Positions 25,785 through 34,307 of a stretch of DNA of 38,371 nt are shown piece after piece; the stretch's first letter is position 1; each line of letters begins with the position of its first letter. The DNA is from Rhodobacterales bacterium (GTDB lineage: Bacteria > Pseudomonadota > Alphaproteobacteria > Rhodobacterales > Rhodobacteraceae). The notes beneath the pieces were generated by a model. That model saw only the letters and a program-made list of their open reading frames with translations, was not told the DNA's origin and did no database searches. The stretch spans positions 1-38,371 of the forward strand of contig PDRW01000044.1 in the NCBI GenBank assembly GCA_002746935.1. Direction: 5' to 3'. Position numbers and translations under genes: made by a program.

Positions 25785-28313
25785 TCAGAACAGGAAGTCC
25801 TCCGCAGCGAACGCAAAGTCCGAATTGTCCCCGACATGGACGAGCACTTCCTCGCCCTGCGCCTCTATCCTCATCCAGGCCCGGCCCCTGGTGCTGATGT
25901 CGAGCCCGCCAGGCCCGCCGACCCCCCATTCCGACAGGTCGATCACGTCGCTTCCCTGTTCGAAGTCGCAGATCCGGTCCTTGAAGCCATCGTGACGCAG
26001 GAAGAACACGTCCGCCCCCTCGCCACCGATCAGATCGTCCACGCCCTTGCCGTCGTAGATCACATCGTCACCGGCACCGCCATAGAGCCAGTCGTTCCCC
26101 CATCCGCCGCGCAGAACATCGTCGCCCTGCCGGCCATAGAGCACATCGGCCCCGCGCATCCCGTTCAACTCGGCATCGAATGGGGTGCCGCCAAGGTAGG
26201 AGTCGGCCCCCTGTGATCCGGTGATCTGCACCCGCTCCGGGGCCTGTTGAACACCGGCCACGCCATTGGAATCAACGCCTTCGAGCGTAATCCAGCCGGC
26301 CCCGCCGACCTTGATGATCGTATTTCCCCCGTCGGCAAAGACCTTGTGGGCCGCGGCCAGCCGCTCCAGCGTCGTGAAGGCGCGGCCGTTGATCACCAGA
26401 ACATCCTCGCCGAGCGTGAAATCGGTAATCGTATTCTCACCGATTCTGTGCGAGACAGAACCGAACACAAACCGGTCCCGCCCGGGCCCGCCGGTTATGG
26501 TATCGTCGCCATTGCCGATCTCGAACCGGTCTTCGCCCGCGCCGCCGCGAACCACGTCGTTGCCGTAATACCGGCCCTGCCCGTTGTCGATGAAGGTGTC
26601 GTCGCCGGCGCCGAGCATCACCAGATCGCGCCCCGGGCCGCCTCTGACCACATCGTCGCCCAGACCGGCGGTAATGGTATCGGCCTGCGACCCACCGTCG
26701 ATCACGTCATTGCCCGCCCCGCCGAAGAGCTGGTCGGCACCAAAGCGGCCATGGATCAGATCGTCGCCCCTGGTGCCGCGCAATACGTCGGCACCGGTGG
26801 AGCCAAACAGAAAGTCATTGCCCGCGGTCCCGATCTCCACTTCGCCCGGCGCGGTCTCGTAGACCACTTCGACCACAATCATTTCGTATGGCGAGAAGGT
26901 GAGCACCTCTTCGGCATGGCTCTGGAACCAGCGGAACCCGTATTCCTGCGTTTCCACATGGGTGCCTTGCAGATAGCCCTTGGCATCGGGGTCGTCGACA
27001 CTGATCCGCGTGACCTCGACCAGGGGCATCCGCCCGTCGCCGCGCCAGGCGGAAAGGTCGAGATCGAGCGCCTGGCCCGCATCGCTGCGCGATCCCATGT
27101 AGAACAGCACCCGGTCCTCGGCACCGAAACCGTAGACATGCACATCGTCTCCGGTCTCCCACATGTTCCCCGTCGCGGCCCCGTTCAGATCGAGCACCGA
27201 AGTGCCGGTCAGCTGATCCTGCATCAGGTCAAACAGATAGCTGGCCGGTTTCTCCGCACCTTCGAGGGTTTCGAGCGAGGTAAAACAGCCGTTGCGTACC
27301 GGCCAGAGGTTCATGTGGTCGATCCCGGCGGAGACCATCTGGCTGAACAGGCTGACCAGCGGTTCGAGCTGTTTGATCCCGTCATAATGATCGCGCAGCC
27401 TGTCGATGGCATCGCCCGAACCGAAGGACACTTCCCATTCGGTCACGTTCCAGTCCACATCGCCGCCGAAGATCTCACCGAGGGCCGCGAGATTGTCGAT
27501 GATCGTGGTGTCGCCCACCAGCCAGTCCTGCGGATTCCTCTCCAGCTCCAGCCAGGGGTAGACATGCGTCAGCAACGCATCGACCGCATCGGTCGCGCCG
27601 GCGGCCTCGAAGGCGGCAGCCATTGCCTCGCGAAAATCCACCGCCTTGCGCCAGTTCCTGGGCACCCATGTCCAGAGCGCCTGCACACCGATCCAGGGCT
27701 CGTCTGCGGGCGCATAGCCGGCGGCCTTGATCTGATTGTCGAGCGCCAGCGTGATCGCGGCCGCAATCTCCGCATAGGCATTTGAAAACGCCTGCATTTC
27801 ATCGGCATTCAGGCGGGTTTCCGGGTCGAGCTTCTCGGCCAGAAGATCAAATTCGTTGCCGATCTCGAAACCGTCGATCTGCACCCCGAGATCGTCTGCC
27901 GCCCCGAACAGCGATTGCGCATAGAGCGCCACCTGTTGCCGGGCGCTCGTGGCATCGACCGCCATCGTCGCCGGATCGAGAAACCGCCATGTCGGCAGAA
28001 CGATCGACACCGACCAGCCATTGGCCGCGGCGTCCCGGAGAAACTCATAGGTGTGGGTGCCGGGCTCCACCACAATATCGTCGAGCACGTTGTAGGCCTC
28101 GGGGTTGACCTTGTCTTCGGAAACGCCGCCGCCCGGAAACCGCACCGAGATCGCCCCGGAGCCGGACAGATCGTTCACCGCATTCTGGTAGGCGGGCAAT
28201 GCGCCGCCCCCGGCGGCCTCATCCTTCACCGAGATGTAGTTCACGCCGAAATGGTGGTCAAAGATCTCCCCACCCCGCACGGCTTCCCCGTGCGGGACCG
28301 TGACGTGCGCCAT
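25785..28313 (-). CDS. RTX-repeat glycosidase, probably secreted by type I secretion
   Basis: 842 residues. The N-terminal 480 form a TIM-barrel-like glycosidase of clan GH-A: the acid/base glutamate is in EIGNEFD (E154) and the candidate nucleophile in NVTEWEV (E292 or E294). A beta domain follows to about 490. From 494 to about 620, and again around 740-790, Gly/Asp-rich nonapeptides (GGxGxDxx type, e.g. GGAGNDVIDGG) form calcium-binding RTX rolls. There is no Sec signal, and the C-terminus ends in hydrophobic AFAAEDFLF, as expected for type I export. No exporter genes lie in the window. It faces the Wza-like gene and may trim or release the exopolysaccharide. The exact GH family (30, 39 or a relative) is unsettled. 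Confidence 0.82.
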   Translation of the reverse strand: MAHVTVPHGEAVRGGEIFDHHFGVNYISVKDEAAGGGALPAYQNAVNDLSGSGAISVRFPGGGVSEDKVNPEAYNVLDDIVVEPGTHTYEFLRDAAANGWSVSIVLPTWRFLDPATMAVDATSARQQVALYAQSLFGAADDLGVQIDGFEIGNEFDLLAEKLDPETRLNADEMQAFSNAYAEIAAAITLALDNQIKAAGYAPADEPWIGVQALWTWVPRNWRKAVDFREAMAAAFEAAGATDAVDALLTHVYPWLELERNPQDWLVGDTTIIDNLAALGEIFGGDVDWNVTEWEVSFGSGDAIDRLRDHYDGIKQLEPLVSLFSQMVSAGIDHMNLWPVRNGCFTSLETLEGAEKPASYLFDLMQDQLTGTSVLDLNGAATGNMWETGDDVHVYGFGAEDRVLFYMGSRSDAGQALDLDLSAWRGDGRMPLVEVTRISVDDPDAKGYLQGTHVETQEYGFRWFQSHAEEVLTFSPYEMIVVEVVYETAPGEVEIGTAGNDFLFGSTGADVLRGTRGDDLIHGRFGADQLFGGAGNDVIDGGSQADTITAGLGDDVVRGGPGRDLVMLGAGDDTFIDNGQGRYYGNDVVRGGAGEDRFEIGNGDDTITGGPGRDRFVFGSVSHRIGENTITDFTLGEDVLVINGRAFTTLERLAAAHKVFADGGNTIIKVGGAGWITLEGVDSNGVAGVQQAPERVQITGSQGADSYLGGTPFDAELNGMRGADVLYGRQGDDVLRGGWGNDWLYGGAGDDVIYDGKGVDDLIGGEGADVFFLRHDGFKDRICDFEQGSDVIDLSEWGVGGPGGLDISTRGRAWMRIEAQGEEVLVHVGDNSDFAFAAEDFLF

Positions 28314-28462
28314 GGCGGTGTCCCCTCGAATACTTCCCTATACCCGAGGGTGACGAGACCCCGACGTCAGGACGTTCTCGGGACCTGATTTTGACCGAAT
28401 TGTGCCACTTCAGAAAAATTTGAAGAAAACTTGCCAGCGCGTGGCCAGATCGCGCAACCCGA

Positions 28463-28497
28463 GCACAGCCCGGGCTCCCGGGGCCTGTGCCTTTTTC
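28463..28497 (+). terminator. Terminator-like hairpin between RTX and ychF genes
   Basis: GCACAG (28463-28468) pairs with CTGTGC (28485-28490), with CCCGGG arms inside and a two-base bulge; CTTTTT follows on the plus strand. No plus-strand gene ends here. For ychF, which runs on the minus strand, the hairpin lies about 60 bases past the stop but without a T-run. The T-run belongs to a copy of the dispersed repeat at 28491-28510. Confidence 0.4.
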
Positions 28498-28510
28498 CTG
28501 GCCGAAATAC
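28491..28510 (-). repeat. Dispersed Rhodobacteraceae-type repeat, copy 2
   Basis: The minus strand reads GTATTTCGGCCAGGAAAAAG, matching the tail of the full element at 30781-30838 apart from the variable middle. It lies about 40 bases past the end of ychF. Confidence 0.5.
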
Positions 28511-28551
28511 GCCCGCCGCCACGGCCTTCCCCCGCGCGCCCGTTGCCTGCG

Positions 28552-29649
28552 TCAGTTCGAATGCAGGAAATGCATCACGTCACCGTCCTGCACCACATAG
28601 GCCTTGCCCTCGGCCCGCATCTTGCCGGCTTCCTTGGCGCCCGCCTCGCCGCCCGCGGCCACGAAATCATCATAGGCAATGGTCTCGGCACGGATGAAGC
28701 CCTTCTCGAAATCGCCATGGATCACGCCGGCCGCCTGCGGTGCCCGGGTGCCTTCGCGGATCGTCCAGGCGCGGGCCTCCTTCGGCCCGACGGTGAAGAA
28801 GGTCTCCAGATGCAAGAGCTTGTAGCCCGCCTTGATCAGCCGGTCGAGCCCGGCCTCATGCAGCCCGAGCTCCTCAAGAAACATCGCCTGCTCGTCGCCA
28901 TCGAGCTGGCTGATCTCCTCTTCGATCCGCGCCGAAATCACCACCGCCGCGGCGCCCTCCTTCGCCGCCATCTCGGCCACCGCGCGGCTGTGGGCATTGC
29001 CCTGCGCAGCCTCGTCCTCGCCGACATTGCAGACGTAAAGCACCTTCTTGGTGGTGAGCAGCTGCAACCCCTTCCAGGCCGCCTTGTCCTCTTCGTCGAC
29101 CGCCACCTTGCGCGCCGGCTGGCCCTCCTCGAGCGAGGCCAGCGCCGCCTTCAGCAGCCGCTCCTGCTGCACCGCTTCCTTGTCGCCGCCCCGCACCTTG
29201 CGCACGAGGTTCTGGAGCCGCTTCTCGATGGATTCCATGTCGGCGATCATCAGCTCGGTCTCGATCACCTCGGCATCGGCCACCGGATCCACCCGGTCCT
29301 CCACATGGGTCACGTCGCCGTCTTCGAAACACCGCAACACATGGGCGATCGCATCCACCTCGCGGATATTGGCAAGAAACTGGTTGCCCAGCCCCTCCCC
29401 CTTCGAGGCGCCCTTCACCAGCCCGGCGATATCAACGAAAGACATCCGCGTCGGGATGATCTCCTTCGACCCCGCGATCTCCGCCAGCCGGTCGAGCCGC
29501 GCGTCCGGCATCACCACATCGCCGACATTGGGCTCGATGGTGCAGAACGGAAAATTCGCCGCCTGCGCCGCGGCGGTCTTCGTCAGCGCATTGAACAGCG
29601 TCGACTTGCCCACATTGGGCAGCCCCACGATCCCGACCTTGAACCCCAT
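28552..29649 (-). CDS. ychF: Redox-regulated ribosome-associated ATPase YchF
   Basis: 365 residues, the usual length. [23 protein letters not shown] carries the P-loop, followed by [10 protein letters not shown] with switch I and the family's VPDxRL-like MPDARLDRL. The non-canonical NxxE region giving ATP preference is in the G4 area, and the C-terminal TGS domain includes [30 protein letters not shown]. It is an Obg-family P-loop protein linked to ribosomes and oxidative stress. The ATG at 29649 has GGGAGGG ten bases upstream; longer in-frame starts give no family match. Confidence 0.96.
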   Translation of the reverse strand: MGFKVGIVGLPNVGKSTLFNALTKTAAAQAANFPFCTIEPNVGDVVMPDARLDRLAEIAGSKEIIPTRMSFVDIAGLVKGASKGEGLGNQFLANIREVDAIAHVLRCFEDGDVTHVEDRVDPVADAEVIETELMIADMESIEKRLQNLVRKVRGGDKEAVQQERLLKAALASLEEGQPARKVAVDEEDKAAWKGLQLLTTKKVLYVCNVGEDEAAQGNAHSRAVAEMAAKEGAAAVVISARIEEEISQLDGDEQAMFLEELGLHEAGLDRLIKAGYKLLHLETFFTVGPKEARAWTIREGTRAPQAAGVIHGDFEKGFIRAETIAYDDFVAAGGEAGAKEAGKMRAEGKAYVVQDGDVMHFLHSN

Positions 29650-29950
29650 GGCAAACGCCCTCCCTTTCGCATTCCGGCGCGTTCTAGAAAAATTCCCCCC
29701 CCGCCGCAACGCCTCCCGCGCCATGGATGGCGCTTTGCCAAAAGACAGCCCCTCACCCTGCCCGCCGATCACCCCTTTGCGGCGCCCCCGGACCAACCGC
29801 ACAGGCCCCTCTTCCTTGTTCCATAAACACCTCGGGGGTCCGGGGGCCGAGCCCCGGCCCGGACCGCTCCACCCGTCACGGCGCTTGATTTTCACCCACC
29901 CCTGCCGCACACCATCGAGACCGAACCGCGCCCTCAGGAGAGCAGACCAC
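29650..29950. other. Divergent ychF-trpA intergenic region
   Basis: 301 bases with no gene. It must contain promoters for both divergent genes, but no convincing -35/-10 pair stands out. The main content is one copy of the dispersed repeat (29806-29857). AGGAG of trpA is at 29936-29940. Confidence 0.45.
29806..29857 (-). repeat. Dispersed Rhodobacteraceae-type repeat, copy 3 (with hairpin)
   Basis: Read on the minus strand, a GC hairpin (CGGGG/CCCCG, 29841-29857) is followed by GGACCCCCGAGGTGTTTATG and GAACAAGGAAGAGGGG, aligning base for base with the copy after trpA (GGACCCCCGTGGAGTATTTG and so on). It is a diverged but full-length copy. Confidence 0.55.
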
Positions 29951-30742
29951 ATGACCCGCATCGACGACACGTTTGCCGCGCTGAAATCCCGGGGCCGCAA
30001 GGCCTTCGTGGCCTATGTGATGGCCGGCGACCCCGATCAGGAGACCTCGCTCGCGATCATGCGCGGACTGCCGGCCGCGGGGGTCGATGTGATCGAGCTT
30101 GGCCTGCCGTTCACCGATCCGATGGCCGACGGTCCGACGATCCAGCTGGCCGGCCAACGCGCGCTGGAGGCCGGGCAGACCCTGCGCAAGACCCTCGCCA
30201 TGGCCGCAGCCTTCCGCGAGCAGGACCAGCGCACGCCGATCGTGCTGATGGGCTATTACAACCCGATCCACAACCATGGCGTGCCGCGGTTTCTGGAAGA
30301 CGCGAAAGCGGCAGGGATCGACGGGCTGATCATCGTCGATCTGCCGCCGGAGGAAGACGCGGAGCTTTGCCTGCCGGCCCGGGAGGCCGGGCTGGATTTC
30401 ATCCGCCTCGCCACCCCCACGACCGACGACAGACGCCTGCCCAGGGTGCTCACCAACACCTCCGGCTTCGTCTATTACGTCTCCATCACCGGCATCACCG
30501 GCGCCGCGGAGGCACAGGCGGATGCGGTGGCGCCGGAGGTGGCGCGGATCAAGGCGGCCACGGATCTGCCGGTGGTGGTCGGTTTCGGGGTGAAGACCGC
30601 CGCGACGGCGGAAGCGATCGCCGGGGTGGCGGACGGAACGGTGGTGGGCTCGGCCATTGTCGACCGGATCGGCAAAGGCGAGAGCGTGGACGCGGTGCTG
30701 GATTTCGTGAAAGAGCTGGCGGACGGGGCGCACCGGGGCTGA
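29951..30742 (+). CDS. trpA: Tryptophan synthase alpha chain
   Basis: 263 residues. It cleaves indole-3-glycerol phosphate to indole and glyceraldehyde-3-phosphate, the indole going to TrpB. The catalytic E49 and D60 stand exactly at the classical positions in [19 protein letters not shown]. The phosphate-binding GFGVKT and VVGSAIV motifs and [11 protein letters not shown] are present. trpB is not adjacent, so the gene is separate from the rest of the trp pathway here. AGGAG lies about ten bases before the ATG. A repeat with a GC hairpin follows about 40 bases after the stop. Confidence 0.97.
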   Translation: MTRIDDTFAALKSRGRKAFVAYVMAGDPDQETSLAIMRGLPAAGVDVIELGLPFTDPMADGPTIQLAGQRALEAGQTLRKTLAMAAAFREQDQRTPIVLMGYYNPIHNHGVPRFLEDAKAAGIDGLIIVDLPPEEDAELCLPAREAGLDFIRLATPTTDDRRLPRVLTNTSGFVYYVSITGITGAAEAQADAVAPEVARIKAATDLPVVVGFGVKTAATAEAIAGVADGTVVGSAIVDRIGKGESVDAVLDFVKELADGAHRG

Positions 30743-30780
30743 CTACCGGGCCTGAGTCTGGGGGCATTTGCGCGCCCGTG

Positions 30781-30838
30781 CCCGGGGGTTTCACACCCCC
30801 GGACCCCCGTGGAGTATTTGACCCAGGAAAAAGAGGGG
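30781..30838 (+). repeat. Dispersed Rhodobacteraceae-type repeat, copy 4 (full, with hairpin)
   Basis: The 8-bp stem CCGGGGGT/ACCCCCGG (30782-30789 with 30795-30802) is followed by ACCCCCGTGGAGTATTTG and ACCCAGGAAAAAGAGGGGG. It lies between trpA and the arsR-like gene, 38 bases past the trpA stop, and may serve as the trpA terminator. No T-run follows the stem. Confidence 0.6.
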
Positions 30839-30846
30839 GTGCGGGG

Positions 30847-31179
30847 TCAGGCGGAGGGGGTGTCGAGGTCGTGCTCGAGGAAGCGTTCGAACGCGTCGAG
30901 ATCGACGGGATCGAATTGTCCGAAGGCCTGCATCCAGATACTCGCATCGCGCAGGGCGTCCGGCTCCAGCTTGCACCATTTCACCCGGCCGCGTTTTTCC
31001 TGGCTGATGAGGCCCGCGCTGTTGAGCATGGCGAGGTGTTTGGAGATCGCCGCGAGCGAAATGTCGAAGGGTTCGGCAACGTCGGTCACGGCCATGTCGT
31101 CTTCGAGCAGCATCGCGAGGATCGCGCGTCTTGTGGGGTCGGCGAGCGCGGCGAAGACCATGTCGAGGCGGTTATCCAT
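30847..31179 (-). CDS. ArsR-family transcriptional regulator
   Basis: 110 residues, one winged-helix domain: LADPTRRAILAMLLEDDMAV, the recognition helix in ISLAAISKHLAMLNSAGLI (about 40-58) and the wing KRGRVKWCKLEP. The metal-binding CxC of ArsR/SmtB sensors is absent (a single Cys near 69), so it belongs to the non-metal group often paired with SRPBCC/AHSA1 proteins. No such partner is adjacent. The ATG at 31179 is chosen from the family N-terminus; its ribosome binding site is poor. A perfect 16-bp palindrome lies 32 bases upstream and is the probable autoregulatory operator. Confidence 0.88.
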   Translation of the reverse strand: MDNRLDMVFAALADPTRRAILAMLLEDDMAVTDVAEPFDISLAAISKHLAMLNSAGLISQEKRGRVKWCKLEPDALRDASIWMQAFGQFDPVDLDAFERFLEHDLDTPSA

Positions 31180-31210
31180 GATGGGCGGGTAGCGCGGGCG
31201 GGGGAAATCG

Positions 31211-31226
31211 TCAACCGATCGGTTGA
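31211..31226. promoter_or_regulatory. Operator of the ArsR-type regulator
   Basis: TCAACCGATCGGTTGA is a perfect 16-bp palindrome beginning 32 bases upstream of the regulator start. It matches the TCAACC...GGTTGA pattern seen upstream of ArsR/SRPBCC gene pairs. It is followed on the minus strand by TTGACG, so a bound dimer would cover the promoter. Binding by this regulator is inferred from position. Confidence 0.65.
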
Positions 31227-31337
31227 ATATGAAAATCCGGGGCGCGGCCGGCCTCGGGACGGAAGGCAAGGGGTCGCCCTTGGGAAGGTGACTTGTTTTC
31301 AATGCCTTACCCGCCAAGGCGTTGGCGCTAACCACCG

Positions 31338-31366
31338 TTGACTCGGAGCCCCGCAGCCAATAGCAC
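31338..31366 (+). promoter_or_regulatory. Candidate promoter of the FO operon
   Basis: TTGACT (31338-31343), a 17-base spacer, and TAGCAC (31361-31366) lie 30 bases before the atpI start. The -35 is good, the -10 only moderate, which is common in GC-rich alphaproteobacteria. Confidence 0.45.
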
Positions 31367-31395
31367 AGAGTGGGGAGCATCAGGAGGCAATCCGC

Positions 31396-31776
31396 TTGGC
31401 AGAACCGCAGGACCAGCTTTCGCAAGACCGCTTGCAGGCGTTCGAGGAAAGGCTGGCGAAGGCGAAGGCCGGGGTTGAGGATGTTTCCCACATGAAGAAG
31501 GATTATGCCCAGGCGAACCTCGCCTGGCGGATGGTCATCGAGCTTGTTGCCGGTCTCGGGATCGGCTTCGGCATGGGATACGGGCTGGATCACCTTTTCG
31601 GCACGATGCCCCTGTTTCTGGTGACTTTCGTTTTCCTTGGCCTGGCGGCGGGTGTGAAGACCATGCTGGCCTCGGCGAAGGAAATCGAGATGCATCAGGT
31701 CGCCGGGGCGGGCGGCGCGCAAGACAAACGGGCGGCAGCCGCCGCCGAGGACGAGGAAGAAAGACGTGGCGACTGA
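31396..31776 (+). CDS. atpI: ATP synthase protein I (AtpI-like FO assembly factor)
   Basis: 126 residues with a charged N-terminal half, two membrane helices ([28 protein letters not shown] and [21 protein letters not shown]) and an acidic C-terminus. AtpI-family proteins help assemble the c-ring or handle Mg. The start is TTG at 31396 with AGGAGG upstream. It opens the FO operon and overlaps the GTG of atpB by 11 bases. Confidence 0.88.
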   Translation: MAEPQDQLSQDRLQAFEERLAKAKAGVEDVSHMKKDYAQANLAWRMVIELVAGLGIGFGMGYGLDHLFGTMPLFLVTFVFLGLAAGVKTMLASAKEIEMHQVAGAGGAQDKRAAAAAEDEEERRGD

Positions 31777-32524
31777 AGCGCATGGCGAAGAAACCGGCGG
31801 CCTGGTGTTCCACCCGCTCGACCAGTTCATCGTGAAGCCCCTGTTCGGCGGCGATCACGTGGGCATGTTCACCATCACCAATGCGACGCTCTGGCTCGCG
31901 CTGGCGGTGCTCGCCATCGTTGCGATCTTCGTGCTCGGCACGCGGGGCCGCGCCATCGTGCCCTCGCGGTCGCAATCCGTCGCCGAAGTGCTTTACGGCT
32001 TCACCTACAAGACGGTGGAAGACGTCGCCGGCAAGGACGCGCTGAAGTTCTTCCCCTACATCTTCACCCTGTTCATGTTCATCCTGGTATCGAACTTCCT
32101 CGGCCTGTTGCCGATGAGCTTTGCCACCACCTCGCATATTGCGGTGACCGGGGTTCTGGCGCTGGCAGTGTTCCTCACCGTCACCATCGTCGGTTTCGTC
32201 AAGAACGGCGTGGGCTTTCTCGGCCTGTTCTGGGTTTCGTCGGCGCCGCTGGTGCTGCGCCCGATCCTCGCGGTGATCGAGTTGATCTCCTATTTCGTGC
32301 GCCCCGTCAGCCACAGCATTCGTCTTGGCGGCAACATCATGGCCGGCCACGCGGTGATGAAGGTTTTCGCGGGCTTCGCCGCGGTCGCCGCGATCTCGCC
32401 GGTTGCCGTGCTGTCGATCACCGCGATCTACGGGCTCGAAGTGCTGGTCGCCGGTGTGCAGGCCTATGTGTTCACCATCCTGACCGTCGTCTACCTCAAG
32501 GATGCGCTGCATCCGGCGCACTGA
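31766..32524 (+). CDS. atpB: F0F1 ATP synthase subunit a
   Basis: 252 residues, an integral membrane protein carrying the proton half-channels. The essential arginine is in [14 protein letters not shown] (R186), and HPLDQF near residue 16 is typical of the family. The second conserved region near the C-terminus ([27 protein letters not shown]) is intact. The GTG start at 31766 overlaps atpI; GAGGAA lies upstream. Confidence 0.96.
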   Translation: MATEAHGEETGGLVFHPLDQFIVKPLFGGDHVGMFTITNATLWLALAVLAIVAIFVLGTRGRAIVPSRSQSVAEVLYGFTYKTVEDVAGKDALKFFPYIFTLFMFILVSNFLGLLPMSFATTSHIAVTGVLALAVFLTVTIVGFVKNGVGFLGLFWVSSAPLVLRPILAVIELISYFVRPVSHSIRLGGNIMAGHAVMKVFAGFAAVAAISPVAVLSITAIYGLEVLVAGVQAYVFTILTVVYLKDALHPAH

Positions 32525-32621
32525 ACCGGTGCACTGAGGCGCTGAGCTGAGGCATCAATCAAGGGCGACGCCCGCAGAAACGCAAAGAAATCCAACCATT
32601 CCATCGTAAGGAGAGAGAACA

Positions 32622-32858
32622 ATGGAAGGCAATATCGCAGAACTCGGTCAATACATCGGTGCCGGCCTCGCGGGCATCGGTTCGGGTGCCGCCGCAATCG
32701 GTGTCGGCCATGTCGCCGGCAACTTCCTCGCGGGCGCGCTGCGCAACCCGTCGGCCGCACAGGGCCAGACCGCAATGCTGTTTATCGGCATCGCCTTCGC
32801 CGAAGCGCTCGGGATCTTCTCGTTCCTCGTCGCGGTGCTGCTGATGTATGGCGTCTGA
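32622..32858 (+). CDS. atpE: F0F1 ATP synthase subunit c
   Basis: 78 residues, two membrane helices joined by a polar loop (RNPS at 41-44). The proton-binding carboxylate is E61 in AFAEALGIF, the standard position. The N-terminal helix has the glycine packing motif [18 protein letters not shown] strong AAGGAGAGAG precedes the ATG, fitting the high copy number of this subunit. There is no sodium-type Gln/Thr ligand set, so it is proton-driven. Confidence 0.97.
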   Translation: MEGNIAELGQYIGAGLAGIGSGAAAIGVGHVAGNFLAGALRNPSAAQGQTAMLFIGIAFAEALGIFSFLVAVLLMYGV

Positions 32859-32941
32859 TCCACCCGAACCTTCCTTACGAACGGGCGGGGGAGCCTTGAG
32901 GGCTCGCCTGCCCGATCCGACACGGGTTCCAGGAGGACAGT

Positions 32942-33490
32942 ATGGCCAGCGGAACAGATACCCACGCCACCGAAGCGGCGCATGGTGCGGCAGAAGCGTC
33001 GGCCGGACTGCCGCAGCTCGAGTTCGGCACCTTCCCGAACCAGATATTCTGGCTCGTGGTTGCGCTCGTCGTGATCTTCTTCGTGCTCACCCGCGTGGCC
33101 CTGCCGCGCATCGCCGGCGTTCTCGCCGAGCGCAAGAGCACGATCACCAACGATATTGCGGCCGCGGACGAGTTGAAACAGAAGGCCGAAGAGGCCGAAG
33201 AGGCCTATAACGCCGCGCTCGCCGAGGCCCGTGCCGAGGCCGGCAGGATCGCGGCGGAGGCAAAGGCTGAAATCCAGGCCGAACTCGACGCCGCCCAGGC
33301 CAGGGCCGATGCGGAAATCGCCGCCAGGGCCGCCGAATCGGAAGCGGCGATTGCCGAGATCCGCGCCGGGGCGGTCGAAGCCGTGAAAGCCGTCGCCAGG
33401 GACACGGCGGGAGAAATCCTCTCCTCCATGGGCTTCAAGGCCGAGGCCAGGTCCATCACTGCGGCGATCAATGCACGGATGAAAGGGTAA
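32942..33490 (+). CDS. atpF': F0F1 ATP synthase subunit b' (second stalk subunit)
   Basis: 182 residues. One membrane helix ([21 protein letters not shown], about 36-56) is followed by a long Ala/Glu-rich coiled coil forming the peripheral stalk with subunit b. An Ala/His/Thr-rich N-terminal extension of about 30 residues is cytoplasm-predicted and variable. b' is the photosynthetic/alphaproteobacterial duplicate of b. The gene lies four bases before atpF. Confidence 0.94.
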   Translation: MASGTDTHATEAAHGAAEASAGLPQLEFGTFPNQIFWLVVALVVIFFVLTRVALPRIAGVLAERKSTITNDIAAADELKQKAEEAEEAYNAALAEARAEAGRIAAEAKAEIQAELDAAQARADAEIAARAAESEAAIAEIRAGAVEAVKAVARDTAGEILSSMGFKAEARSITAAINARMKG

Positions 33491-33494
33491 GACG

Positions 33495-34052
33495 ATGATC
33501 AGGCTTCTCACCCCGGCCCTTGTGCTGGCCGCAAGCCCGGCGTTTGCCGCCTCCGGGCCGTTCTTCTCGCTGGGCAACACGAACTTCGTCGTTCTGCTTG
33601 CCTTCATCGTTTTCGTCGGGGTTCTGGTCTATTTCAAGGTGCCCGGAATGATCGCCGGGATGCTCGACAAACGGGCAGAGGGCATTGTGGCCGAGCTCAA
33701 CGAGGCGCGTTCCCTGCGCGAAGAGGCGCAGATGATACTTGCCTCCTATGAGCGCAAGCAAAAGGAGGTGGCCGAGCAGGCCGCGGCGATCGTGGACCAC
33801 GCCCGGCGCGAGGCCGCCGAAGCCGCCGAAGCCGCCAAGGAAGACCTCAAGGCGAGTATCGAGCGCCGCATCGCCGCAGCCGGAGACCAGATCAAGTCGG
33901 CCAAACTGGCCGCGGTGAACGAGGTGCGCAACACCGCCGTTACCGTTGCCGTTGGTGCAGCTCAGGATCTGATCGCCAGGAAGATGAGCGCCACTGAAGG
34001 CAACAAGCTGATCGACGAGGCGATCAGGGACGTCGAGGCCAACCTGCACTGA
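33495..34052 (+). CDS. atpF: F0F1 ATP synthase subunit b
   Basis: 185 residues. The N-terminus MIRLLTPALVLAASPAFAASG looks like a cleavable signal peptide. It is followed by the real membrane anchor (NFVVLLAFIVFVGVLVYF) and a long helical stalk (AELNEARSLREEAQMILASYERKQKE and on). It ends the FO operon, as F1 genes in this group are in a separate operon. A strong terminator lies 28 bases past the stop. Confidence 0.95.
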   Translation: MIRLLTPALVLAASPAFAASGPFFSLGNTNFVVLLAFIVFVGVLVYFKVPGMIAGMLDKRAEGIVAELNEARSLREEAQMILASYERKQKEVAEQAAAIVDHARREAAEAAEAAKEDLKASIERRIAAAGDQIKSAKLAAVNEVRNTAVTVAVGAAQDLIARKMSATEGNKLIDEAIRDVEANLH

Positions 34053-34080
34053 AGCTGGCTGAGGCGTGAAACAGATCCAG

Positions 34081-34107
34081 GCCCGGAGGGAAACCTCCGG
34101 GCTTTTT
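34081..34107 (+). terminator. Rho-independent terminator of the FO operon
   Basis: A perfect 9-bp stem (GCCCGGAGG, 34081-34089, with 34094-34102) is capped by a GAAA tetraloop and followed by TTTTT. This is a textbook intrinsic terminator after atpF. Confidence 0.95.
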
Positions 34108-34307
34108 CCATGGGGCCCGCCGGTTTCGGACCCGAACAGGGCCTGCATCGCTCAAAAGCGGCATCCGTCTCTGCCGCCCGACACAACCCCGAGGCTTGAC
34201 TTGCCGCCCCTGAGCCGTCATGTGCTTTGCAAGCCCCCAAAAGGACACCCGGGCCCATTGGCCCGTTCCGCCCGCGCCAGCCGCACGGGACAGATGAAAG
34301 ACCACAC

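Noticed and set aside
28380-28410. Sigma-54-like TGGCAC upstream of the RTX glycosidase (minus strand)
   Set aside because: The required TTGC at the -12 position is absent; the sequence there is GGTC.
31766-34052. A missing F1 part as a sign of rearrangement
   Set aside because: Separate FO and F1 operons are the normal state in Rhodobacteraceae and related alphaproteobacteria.
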